Origin: Isoetes taiwanensis
Taxonomy: Eukaryota > Streptophyta > Lycopodiopsida > Isoetales > Isoetaceae
Direction: 5' to 3'
Length of the DNA: 64,000 nt
Assembly (NCBI GenBank): GCA_021234155.1
Contig: JAJEKV010000018.1
Span: 20,819,252 to 20,883,251, forward strand
Part shown: positions 1 through 8,940 of the stretch, piece after piece
Layout of the letters: every line of letters begins with the position of its first letter
How positions within the stretch are numbered: the first letter of the stretch is position 1
The notes under the pieces: generated by a model
The model's database searches: none
What the model was told of the DNA's origin: nothing
The model's input: only the letters and a program-made list of their open reading frames with translations
Translations under genes and position numbers: made by a program

Positions 1-84
1 ATGTGATGTGTGGTGTGGTGTGGTGTCGTGATAGTGTGGTGTGGTGTGGGGTGGGGTGGGGTGGGGTGGGGTGCATTATGTCTA
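1..84 (+). repeat. GT/GGGGT-rich simple repeat
   Basis: Runs of GTGGT followed by five GGGGT-like units. The equivalent in copy B (47,712-47,799) differs in unit number. It carries open frames rich in Trp/Gly/Val that are simple-sequence artefacts. Confidence 0.85.
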
Positions 85-149
85 TGGTGTCATGTGGGTA
101 TGTGCATGTTAATGTATGATATGTGTGGATTCAATTTTATTTATTCTCC

Positions 150-806
150 CCCCTCACCCCACCACACCCCATCATCTATCCCACCACCATAGACTATCAC
201 CACATCTTTACGACCACCACATTACCACCACATGCACCACATTGTCCATTACCACCACACTTCACCACACTCCACCATATCCCGCACCACACCCTCCACC
301 ACACTCCACCACCACCACCACACTCCACCACCGCCACACTCAACCATGTACCACACCACACCCCTCCACCACACTCCACCACCACCACCACACTCCACCA
401 CACCACATCACACCACAATCCACAACACCACACCACCACCACCACACTCCACCACACCACATCATACCACCACCCCAGTCCACACCACTACACACACACA
501 CCACCACCACACTCCACCACCACCACTCCACCACCACCACCACCTCCACCACCATATCCCACACCACACCCCCTCCACCACACTCCACCACCACCACCAC
601 ACTCCACCACCGCCACACTCAACCATGTACCACACCACACTCCACCACCACCACCACACTCCACCACACCACATCACACCACAATCCACAACACCACACC
701 ACCACCACCACACTCCACCACACCACATCATACCACCACAGTCACACCACTACACACACACACCACCACCACCCCCCACCACCACCACACTCCACCATCA
801 CCACTC
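150..806 (+). repeat. CCA/CAC-rich array with ~270-bp higher-order repeat
   Basis: Made almost wholly of CCA, CAC and ACT trinucleotides. A higher-order structure is visible: the marker CCGCCACACTCAACCATG occurs at 331 and 610 (279 bp apart), and a CACATCACACCACAATCC block recurs about 265 bp downstream. All three plus frames stay open for 200 or more codons because the array lacks stops, giving His/Thr/Pro-only peptides; I do not call them genes. The complementary TGG-rich array lies at 7,310-7,670, so the two face each other as an inverted pair. Confidence 0.95.
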
Positions 807-1480
807 AATTGTATGCCTTCAATTGAGTCTTTCCAGCATCAATTAAATATGTCCTTGCAACATTAGAAAAAGTTATCATCATTGCTAATAGCATTTGGTT
901 TCAGGTCAAACACACCACCACACTCCACTACCCTGCACAATGTCCTACAACTCCTTGCTACCACCACACATTTGGTGTATGGTGTGTGGTGAATGGTGTG
1001 GTGTGTGGTGGGGTGTGGTGTGGTGTGTGGTAATGTACACAGCACTAAGGTGCTCGTTCTGATGAATATGATGAGTATAGAATAGAATAGAATAGTTTTT
1101 TTAACGTCCACGAAGACCAATAGGTCATGGGACCCATACAATGGGCTAGTACAATCATTACTACTAGGATTAAAAAACCCCTGCCTCGAAAGGTTTTCAA
1201 GGGAAAAACCTTTGCAGTAATGATGATACTAGACAAGCTTAGATAATGACTACTGAGGGCTCACAATTGCGCGAACACGCTTATCTAGAACCTCAAGTAT
1301 GTATAATGCCAAGTCATGCACAGATGGTGCTACCGAGAAGTTGTTAAGCGTGGAATGGAATGCTAAGGTCGAAAAAATGATTCCTGACTATCTCAAAAGC
1401 GTGGCAACTCGGTGAGTATGGCTTTCATCTTCAATAACCTCAGAATCGGGTGGGTGTAGTCTCGCGTTCTCGCCGGCAAT
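807..1480. other. Spacer with CA-rich/GT-rich inverted pair; no gene seen
   Basis: At 908-966 the strand is CCACCACAC-rich and at 970-1,032 it is GTGTGGTG-rich, so the two halves could pair as an imperfect hairpin. An (AATAG) microsatellite sits at about 1,076-1,096. I see no supported coding frame. The spacer is conserved in copy B (48,500-49,155) with a shorter GT arm. Confidence 0.6.
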
Positions 1481-1549
1481 TGCATGGTATGATGCATGGT
1501 ATGATGCATGGTATGATGCATGGTATGGGGCATGGTATGATGCATGGTT
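1481..1549 (+). repeat. 12-bp minisatellite, GCATGGTATGAT unit
   Basis: About six head-to-tail units of GCATGGTATGAT, with one GGG variant and a final TTTGG variant. Copy B has the same unit number and the same variant order at 49,156-49,227, so the array predates the duplication. Confidence 0.9.
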
Positions 1550-1719
1550 TGGTGTGATATACACATCCTAACAGTTTAGTATTCATTTCATGCGATGCTA
1601 TTGTTCAAGAGGTTTCGACCAACATCCGTAAATTAAGATTCGCCTTCGAGCTTTTGAGAAGCTAAAACCCCGGTTTGTTGTGAAATTGAAGGGCTTCAAT
1701 AGTTGCCGCTGCATTCAAA

Positions 1720-3477
1720 GACGCGGAGGATGCAAATGCTAGTGGATGGACTTAATGGGATGAGAACCAAACATCCAAGAATTGCACTTGTACCGCGATG
1801 TTTGTAGATCACATGAACTTGGTCAATGCACGGGGCACACCAAAGATAAAATTACAAGTACATGAAGCTTGTGGAGATCTCTATTGTGTCCAAAGAGTGA
1901 ATTAGATGAGTTTCACAAGAAGGCGTGCATCCTTGGATATTGTGAGTCGTGGTGGAATCAAGAAGTTTCGGACTGACCCATGGAAGAAAGTGGCGAAGAA
2001 TGAGGAAATTGAAATGGGAGTACATTGACTATGAAAAAGACAATGTCTCGAAGTTCTCGTAGGAGACCCGACTCATCAAGATAATGAGACAGTAACCCAA
2101 GGAGCTTCGATAAACCTAAAGAGCGCCTAAAAATCTTTCCACTTTGCATTATTTCGGTACCAATGGCGTGTAAAACAATTTAAGGAGCTTCGAGAATCTC
2201 CAAACAGATGCATGTGTTTGGTAGTGGATTTTGCGTAGAACTGCATATTCAAAGGAACAAGAGGAGGTGCAATCGATACGATGGGTCAATAACCGATTAC
2301 CATTTTGGTTCAAATAACATATCAAGACGTACTCGAAGGCAGATGAGATTATCAAGGAAACACATTACTATGTATTAGATGATAGGAACACGATACTTTG
2401 TTCGGTAAGTAACATCGCTTCATGAAGCACCACAAATATCCGGAGCGTAAAGGAAGGGTGCCAAAGAGACATTATGTGTTTTTTCAGATGGTGCAAAGAT
2501 CTCAATTCAAGGCTTCTAGACCATTTTACTTTGTGGCTAGGTACACAAACGATATTGATGTCTATATGATGTGGAATTTTTTTGGTTCTAACCACGAAAG
2601 GTGAACACGATGGCAAAGCTGCCGAAGTTGAAGAGATGGTTAAGACAACCCAATTAAAATACAAAGAAAGATAAAATTGGGTTGCTCATGAAGTGGTAGA
2701 AGTTGCCAAGAGATGTTTACTTGTGGAACATCCGAAAGGGATGAACACATCCAAACCAAGAAGAGGAAGAATATAAAAAGGTTCTTTTGGGAAGTCAAGG
2801 TGGAGGATATAGATAGAAAGAAAGCATGGGGTGCGTAAAGGATTTTGGACACTAGGCGATCCATTGTGTACATGCATTCAATCCCGAATCTCCATTGCAG
2901 CTTGCACACGAGGGAACTTTCATGCTTTTTTGGCCTATTGCTTAGATGACATGGTGGGACAAAGTTGTGTGAACAAGCACTATGTTGATGATTGGAAACT
3001 TCAAGTTATTGTACCATCCTCCAATATGCATGTCGACATTGAGGACCGTGAAATCCAAAGAAGGTCCTTGTTCTCCTCAATCCCACGATGTTAGCGTAGG
3101 CACTTAGAGTTGGTAATAATTTTGTCCGCCGCTGTTCGAAAGGGAATGATGAGGGTTCTGAATTTTGGATTCTGATGTGCACAAAACCAAAATGGATAGT
3201 GGAGAAAGACTTCCAACTCAATGGAATATAGTACCTCGCCGGTGATAGTGTCATAGAAGGTATGTATTACAAGAAGGGCACAAGATCAACCGTCACCTAT
3301 GATCTTTGCAGTAAAGACGCCTTAGGCATAGTATTCACAACACAGATCTGTACAATCAGACTTCACATGCCACAAACTAAACGTCAAAACAGGACTGTAT
3401 ATAGGCTGGATCCTTTAGATAAGGAGAAAATTTTACAAAATTTACCCGAAGTTCTTTCTGATGATGATGAAATGTAA
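1720..3477 (+). pseudogene. Transposon-type protein relic (HGKGEHDG family), copy A
   Basis: Product unidentified, probably element-encoded. In order: a Cys/His-rich N-terminal block (around 1,780-1,940, clearer in copy B as CDVCRSHELG, a CP pair and LGYCEIC); a block at 2,480-2,590 reading QFKASRPFYFVARYTND then WNFFGS; an HGKGEHDG-like motif straddling a frameshift at about 2,590-2,620; a Cys-containing YCLDDMV and VNKHYVDDWKL block at 2,930-3,000; and a C-terminus YRLDPLDKEKILQNLPEVL ending in an acidic tail and stop at 3,477. The WxFFxSxHGKGxxDG pattern is one I associate with uncharacterised element proteins of plants and animals. Several frameshifts and stops break it, and the two copies are broken at different places. 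Start not determinable. Confidence 0.6.
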
Positions 3478-3614
3478 AACCATTCTGTAGTTTTCAGAAC
3501 TCATCTGAAGTTTTGTGCTTCAGCTGTGAAAATGAGTTTGTCTTGATTGTTTTGAAGATTTGAATTCTTTTGAACACTTGATTCCTTTGTTTGTGAGATG
3601 AATTGAATATGAAT

Positions 3615-3935
3615 GGGTGAAAGCATGCTAGGGTGTACCATATAAATTACTTTTTAGGGAGTGCAAAACTACCCAGAAAAGTACCCAGTACTGGGTACTG
3701 GGAACTTGCACAAATGTCTCAATAAACAATAAGTTTGAGAGTTGATTGATTCATTATAGTTTCTAATAGTATGGTTATTCTTTGATACTATAGATTGACA
3801 TGTTATTGACCTTCAATTCAATTTTTTTTATTGATTTTAGTGGAAAGAAAACTACGAAAGTACCAGATTTAAAAGTACCCAGTGTAGGTACTTTTGAGGG
3901 TTCCAAAAGTGGTACACCGTAGCATGCTTTCACCC
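3615..3935 (+). mobile_element. MITE-1A, 321 bp, TIR GGGTGAAAGCATGCTA
   Basis: Left end GGGTGAAAGCATGCTA then GGGTGTACCA; right end TGGTACACC then GTAGCATGCTTTCACCC, near-perfect terminal inverted repeats of about 26 bp. Both sides are flanked by GAAT, a 4-bp target-site duplication. It holds the 20-bp perfect palindrome AGTACCCAGTACTGGGTACT at 3,680-3,699. It is non-coding. A second member lies at 6,655-6,983 in the opposite orientation. Four-bp duplications do not fit hAT, Mutator or Harbinger; the superfamily is unassigned. Confidence 0.92.
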
Positions 3936-4139
3936 GAATCTTCATTCAAATGAATCGAGGTTACAATAACAATTATGTACATAAGAAAGATATACAGTGA
4001 TTTAAAGTACGAGGTGACTCATGCACCTACATACTTCCCAATACGTATGTTCCTCTCAGTTCCAGCTTTTATTGCTTCTAATCTTAAAATTTCAAGCATG
4101 AACACTCTAACATCAACTAGATCCTAGTCTGAAATGTCC

Positions 4140-4955
4140 ACAACCTGCAGTTAACCACACTTTTTCAATAACAGAGTTTGATTTGTCTGATGCATTTGAG
4201 TTGACTTACTGGATCAGGCAACAATATATTCACTCTTTTCAAGTACCCCCTCACAAATTTGTGCATAAAGGAACATACGGCAGGGCCACATGAATGACAT
4301 CAGTTTGAAGAGGCATTCTAAAAATTTTCACAATATCTGAGGTTGTAAAGCTGAAATTATTGCGTCCAAGCAATTCCAGGAACCTGCATTCAAAGTTTGT
4401 TGTCATTGTGCCACAACAGCAAAATGCAATGAGCAAGCACTAACCTCTCAATATGTCTGCTTCTGCCATGCAAGCCCGAGCTATCAAAGTGATATATCCC
4501 TGGTTTATATCTCTGTGCGAGACACGTGTGATTTACAATCAGAAAACAGGTCCAATGATGTCCATCACAAGCAAGCAAAAACATGTACTGGCACTTATTC
4601 AGATTCACATGTTTCCTTATTGTTTTATAACTATTTGTGTCTTTGGACAATGTCGAGTGAAAAAGAGGGTCAAAGAAATGAAAGGGATGGCTCATTCCTT
4701 CGAGCATCAAGTAGTATTCCATGTATCTGCAAACATATGCATATGATGGCACAATCCTGATGATCACAAATCAGATGAAAGTATCACCTTGAGAAGAGGA
4801 GGATCAATTGATCATTGAACCACTGCGTATCAGCTTCCAAAATTTTGACGTCGGTGGAGCTAATCACGACAGTTTCAGTTCCACTCAGCACCACTTCCAA
4901 ACGTGTATGTGGCTTTAGATAGACAGGGACTGCCGAAGCTCTATCATCTCTAGTT
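4140..4955 (-). CDS. Ulp1-type (C48) cysteine protease domain, three exons, copy A
   Basis: Ulp1/SENP proteases cleave SUMO-like proteins; the same domain is often carried by plant transposons. Exon 1 (4,955-4,788) ends with DTQWFNDQLILLFSR, matching the family's WLND motif. Exon 2 (4,726-4,445) holds FHFFDPLFH, the catalytic His in GHHWTCF (His codon near 4,557) and the Asp in IYHFDSS (near 4,485). Exon 3 (4,383 onward) holds the oxyanion Gln in MPLQTD (near 4,307) and Cys in CGPAVCSFMHKFV (4,290-4,288). Introns 4,787-4,727 and 4,444-4,384 are each 61 nt, GT-AG, and both joins keep frame. Gln and Cys are 14 nt apart where Q-x5-C needs 15, so one base is missing; copy B shares this. Exon 1 lies 122 nt below the FCP1 stop codon on the same strand and may belong to the same protein. 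Confidence 0.75.
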
Positions 4956-5076
4956 CTAAACACACACGAGAACATTTGCTCACAATTCATTCAAATATTT
5001 TAAATTGAAAAAGTACAACACATATCATAGAATTTTTTTTTACTTATATTGACTTTCAAGGAGTTTTACAAGATTC

Positions 5077-5949
5077 ATTTATGAAAATACTTGTCGAGCA
5101 TTTTCATGCAGTTGCGTGACTCTTCAGAATCCCACATGTTCCACATTTGATGTTCCTTCACATAAGCTGGCACACTTTCTGCAGCCAGAAGTCCTTCCAG
5201 CCATGATTTGAGTTGCTCCAAAAGGAAATTGGAATCCAACCTGTCGGGAGCAAAACTATTTGGACATATCATTGTGTTCGGTTGGTTGGCAGAACCCTTA
5301 TATCTGCTGTCATCTATCAACAATGTGTTTTTCACTTGGTATTTCCAGTATTTCTGGTACACTTTGGACATATCCTTAAGGAAAATTGGCTTATTAACCA
5401 CTTTTAATTTTGTGTTGGTGCAGTCATCCTGATTCCAAATAAAAAGAAATCTGCCCTTATATTCCTGCAGCAACTTTCTCATCAACAAGTCATGACATTA
5501 CTCTTAGCCATGCTGGACCACAATGCAATCTCAAATTTTGATGTACACCATTCTAAGAACTCCTGTAATCCAGGCCTGGAAACTGCTGCCTTTTGAAGGT
5601 TCAATTTCTGGAGGGTCACTTCTGGCTCGGCCGATGCAGGGATCCTCTCTTTCAAGTCATAAAACTTGCCTAAAACCCCATTAAAATCCAGAACAAGGAG
5701 AATTTCAGTTAACCTCTTGGTTTTTCTTGGTTGAGGTTGTATTGAACTCGTTGAGCGGTCTGCATCTTGTCCAGGATCCGGGGTTTCTTTGTCAACTTCA
5801 TCAACTGCATTTGCATTTGGCTCATGTTCAGCACCAAAACTTTTTTCTGGTGAAGGATCCCGTGCAGAATGAATCTCAAGGGAATTAATTTTTCCCCCTA
5901 AAACAGATGCACTAGGAATCTCTTCGTGATGGCTTCCAGCCAAAGGCGC
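5077..5949 (-). CDS. FCP1/NIF-like HAD phosphatase domain, copy A (one 2-nt frameshift)
   Basis: HAD-superfamily phosphatase-like domain of the FCP1/SCP type, a class that acts on phosphoserine in nuclear proteins. After an acidic, disordered ~75-residue leader come motif I ILLVLDFNGVLGKF (5,674-5,710), RPGLQEFLEWC, motif II IALWSSMAKSN, FIWNQDDCTNT, the KPIFLKDMSKVYQ lysine block, motif III/IV NTLLIDDSRY (Asp pair near 5,309-5,314) and NTMICP. Motif I reads DxNG, not DxDGT, so the usual second Asp is Asn; plant members with LDLNG share this, and activity is uncertain. A 2-nt insertion near 5,485 breaks the frame; copy B is continuous there. The exon begins after a TAG acceptor at 5,950 and has no credible ATG, so it is internal to a longer gene. 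Stop TGA at 5,077-5,075. Confidence 0.8.
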
Positions 5950-6031
5950 CTATCTCTCAAATATAATTGAAATGAGGAAGACCACGTAAAAATACAAAAA
6001 AATAAATCATGTATGTGGCATCGGTACTTAC

Positions 6032-6654
6032 TTGATAATGACCGCATTCAGTTCACTATCCAAATTTCGCTTTTGGAGTCTTCACCCCGTCAGCAAATGG
6101 GATTGACTTAGAAGTATCAAATGGGGTGAATTCTAGGTACACCCGGGAGGTATCTTGCAGTCTCATAACTGATCGAGGCGTGGATAACTGTTGGATATCC
6201 TTGGTCTCAAATTTCTGCAATTCTGCAACACTAAGTCAGTAGACATGTGACATTATCAGTAAATATTAGTTAAGGCACTTACTTGTGTCTATTGGTTCTT
6301 GTGGTACCACTCGAACACCAAAAGCCAAAAGCCATGTCTCACTCATAATGTGGGCACAATGGGCCTAAAGAGTTCTAGAGTCTCTGCAAAACAAATTCAA
6401 AATCAATAGAGTCTTTAGATGAGGGTTAGAGATGATAATATTTACCTCAAATGGTGTGATAGACATGGAATGTGATATCGGGATCGTGATTCTCGCTATC
6501 ACAACTGGCAACATTTTACCCTCCCATTTCAGACAACGTTCACAAAATGGACAACCTTCATCACCCTCTTCTTCTGCCTCAGGAAGCATTGGAAGTGCAG
6601 GATCTAAAGGAGTGTCATGACCACTACACTCAGAAAAAATCTCAAATCTTTGCA
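6032..6654 (-). CDS. Upstream exons of the FCP1-domain gene (CxxCxxC region), copy A
   Basis: Three exons separated by short GT-AG introns. Exon 6,654-6,446 encodes RFEIFSECSGHDTPLDP, an acidic EAEEEGDEG stretch and CPFCERCLKWEGKMLP, a CxxCxxC element that could bind metal. Intron 6,445-6,384 is 62 nt. Exon 6,383-6,283 encodes ETWLLAFGVRVVPQEPID. Intron 6,282-6,215 is 68 nt. Exon 6,214-6,032 encodes RLQDTSRVYLEFTPFDTSK and KTPKAKF, with one extra base near 6,063 relative to copy B. An 82-nt intron (6,031-5,950) leads into the FCP1 exon. The first exon is cut at its 5' side by the MITE at 6,655. Function of this N-terminal part unknown. Confidence 0.65.
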
Positions 6655-6983
6655 GGGTGAAAGCATGCTACTGTGTACCATTTTTGGAACCCTCAAAAGT
6701 ACCTATATCGACACTTTTTTTAAAATTGGTACTCTCTAGTTCCTTCTTCCCATTAAAATCAATCCAAAAACTGTGAATTGAAGGTCAATAACATACCAAT
6801 CTATAGTATTAGAGGATAACAATACTACTAGAGTCTAAAATGAATCAATTAACTCTCAAACGTATTGTTTATTGAGACATTTATACAGTTCCCATCATCT
6901 CTAAGGCTGGTACTTTTTGCTCATCAGTTTTGCACTACCTAAAAAGAACTTTTTAAATGGTACACCCTAGCATGCTTTCACCC
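6655..6983 (-). mobile_element. MITE-2A, 329 bp, opposite orientation, inside an exon
   Basis: Same family as 3,615-3,935, inverted: plus-strand left end GGGTGAAAGCATGCTA, right end TAGCATGCTTTCACCC. Flanked both sides by TGCA, a 4-bp target-site duplication. Removing the element plus one TGCA restores a continuous minus-strand frame reading LQTRMQ|RFEIFSE (seen best with copy B's coiled-coil exon), so it landed in coding sequence. The internal palindrome seen in MITE-1A is degraded here but intact in copy B's equivalent. Confidence 0.9.
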
Positions 6984-7305
6984 TGCATTCGAAGTTTGCA
7001 GCTGCAGCTATCAGTCTTCACATGCCTTTTAGCTCACCATTCCTTCACAAGTATTTAATTGATTCAGATCCAAACAAAATTGTACCATTTATGCTCTTCA
7101 TTTTTTAGTTCGTACCATATTTAGTTTGCCTCATCCTTTAGTTCTAACCATGCAACTCAATCACACTACACAACCTTGCAATCGTACTGCATCTATCAAA
7201 AGATTGATTGCCACACAACATATCAGCAAAACAAAAAGATGCTTTAACATGCACCATCACACTCAATCTTTCTAGCATATCCATTTTACATATCATCTCG
7301 CTTGG
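6984..7305 (-). pseudogene. Scrambled coiled-coil exon, copy A
   Basis: Corresponds to the intact coiled-coil exon at 54,618-54,965, but here its pieces are out of order and interrupted. A segment matching about 54,655 is followed by one matching 54,940, then one matching 54,690, then pieces matching 54,795, 54,895 and 54,835. No open frame survives. It could be a real local rearrangement or an assembly consensus error in copy A. Confidence 0.55.
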
Positions 7306-7309
7306 TGGT

Positions 7310-7670
7310 GAAGTGTGGGGACATCTATGGTGGTGGGTGGTGGTGCATGGTGGTGGTGGTGGAGGTTGTGGTGGTGGAGTATGTGGTGTGGTCCAACCAA
7401 AACAAAACACTGGGACATGGTGGAGTGTGGTGGTGGTGGTGGTGGGGGGTGGTGGTGGTGGTGGGGTTTGGTGGTGGTGTGGTGTGGTGATGGTGGAGTG
7501 TGGTGGAGGGGTGTGGTGTGGGACATGGTGGAGTCCGGTGGTGTGGTGTGGTGTGGTGGGTGGTGGTGGAGGTGGTGGAGGGGTGTGGTGGTGGGACATG
7601 GTGGAGTGTGGTGGTGGGAGATGGTAGAGTGTAGTGGTGGGAGATGGTGGGGTGTGGTGGGGACATGGTG
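7310..7670 (-). repeat. TGG/GTG-rich array, mirror of the CCA array at 150-806
   Basis: Almost entirely GTG, TGG and GAG trinucleotides with a repeating GGACATGGTGGAGT marker at about 7,417, 7,521, 7,594 and 7,658. It is the complement in composition of the 150-806 array, so the two bracket about 6.5 kb as inverted arrays. It falls between minus-strand exons of the FCP1-domain gene and would be intronic if that gene extends to 8.4 kb. Confidence 0.92.
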
Positions 7671-7839
7671 GATGCCAACAACTCACCACTCACCGTGACG
7701 ACACATACCTCATCTATCATTCCTGGCATCCATTGTACGAAATGCCCCACAGATGGCATCATAGAGACACAACATGACAATACAGCCAACATGATGCAAA
7801 ATGGTAGTAGACATACCTGATTCTTGAAGTGGATTTGAG

Positions 7840-8445
7840 GTTACCTTTTCTCGTGTTGATAGAAACAATCTAGGTCAAGCTTGAGATTTTTTTTTTCCGT
7901 TGTAACACAACTAATAATTGAACATACCCTCGCAATGGCATGTTTTGGTCTCGCAACATTGCTCGCTTCGCTTTTGATTGTGAGTTCAGATTGAATGTGT
8001 GGTCTAGAGGAACCTGATTTAGTTTGTTCCCTATCATCTTCATCATCCCCGCCACTTTTACTATTTTCCTTCCGTCGTTGATTTGCCTATACTTTCTCTT
8101 GGGTCTATAAGAACTGGCCTCTCGCTTTCTCATCGGAGTTTTATAATAATCCGAAGCTCTTCCACTAATGCCTCCCCTTTATATGCAGATAATAAGCCAA
8201 CGCCTGTGTTCTAGGAGCCATTCCACCCCATGTATGTGGCTTCCCCTGTAATTTTTTTTGTAAATTTGCATGAACTCTTTGTATTGTTCATTGCTCGATT
8301 CTTCAACTTATACAAGAAAACATATGCCTTAATTTTTCGGTTTTGAACAAAACATTTGGGGAAAATACCAGAGCCAGATTTATTTGGAACTCTCACACCC
8401 CAAAGCTTTTTAGATCTTCATGGAGCACAATCTCTTGTTTGAGGA
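7840..8445 (-). pseudogene. Possible 5' exons of the minus-strand gene, copy A (degraded)
   Basis: Unidentified. Copy B (55,740-56,345) shows the intended frames better: DLKKLWGDRVPNKRAAV, a FCSNPKIKAYVFLYKLKNRA block, RRKPHTWGGMAPRT, then a hydrophilic region with an Asp/Glu cluster. In copy A the same text is split by frame changes around 8,060-8,220 and 8,330-8,400. It shares strand with the FCP1-domain gene, but continuity across the TGG array is not shown. Confidence 0.4.
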
Positions 8446-8940
8446 GAGATTTCATCGTGGTAACCAAAGGGCATTCAATTCGACTCCATTAGTGTTCAAT
8501 CGGGCAAGAAGCGGCAAAAATACGTAAGAAGAGGTGATTATTTCTTAATTCAAAATGAGGGACAATGATGTGGCATAAAATTCAAAATAACCGACGCTCA
8601 TTAATTCGCACTCCCGCAATCTCCGCTTCGGTATGCACCACCCGATTCTACCACAAAGGTGGTGCCAAAATGTGGCGTCAAAATGCGCGTTTTTGATACA
8701 CCACAGCCACTAGGACATACATCCATGATGGCACTGAGTCCTAAAACATCAAGTATTTATCTCATAACCTTCTATGACCATTTGCCTTTTAACCCTTTAC
8801 ATATAATTGTTTTTAACGTCTTCCTAAATCCATGTCATCCAATAGTCATATTTACTGCTGAGCCACTATATCCACATACCTATGTGTAACCACCAGAAGT
8901 TAGGGAGGCTGAACTGAGGATTAATCCCCTGATGTATTTA
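8446..8940. other. Intergenic, nearly identical between copies; no gene recognised
   Basis: The plus-strand frame at 8,659-8,889 is open in both copies, but its translation shows no recognisable domain and its identity in copy B merely reflects low divergence here. I do not call it a gene. Confidence 0.4.

Noticed and set aside
116-866. Three overlapping plus-strand frames of 204-247 codons in the CCA array
   Set aside because: They are open only because CCA/CAC/ACT repeats lack stop codons in every frame; the peptides are His/Thr/Pro runs with no start context. The same applies to 47,840-48,594 and the reverse frames at 7,144-7,792 and 55,065-55,564.
8659-8889. 76-codon plus-strand frame identical in both copies
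   Set aside because: Identity reflects low local divergence; no domain, start context or splice evidence.
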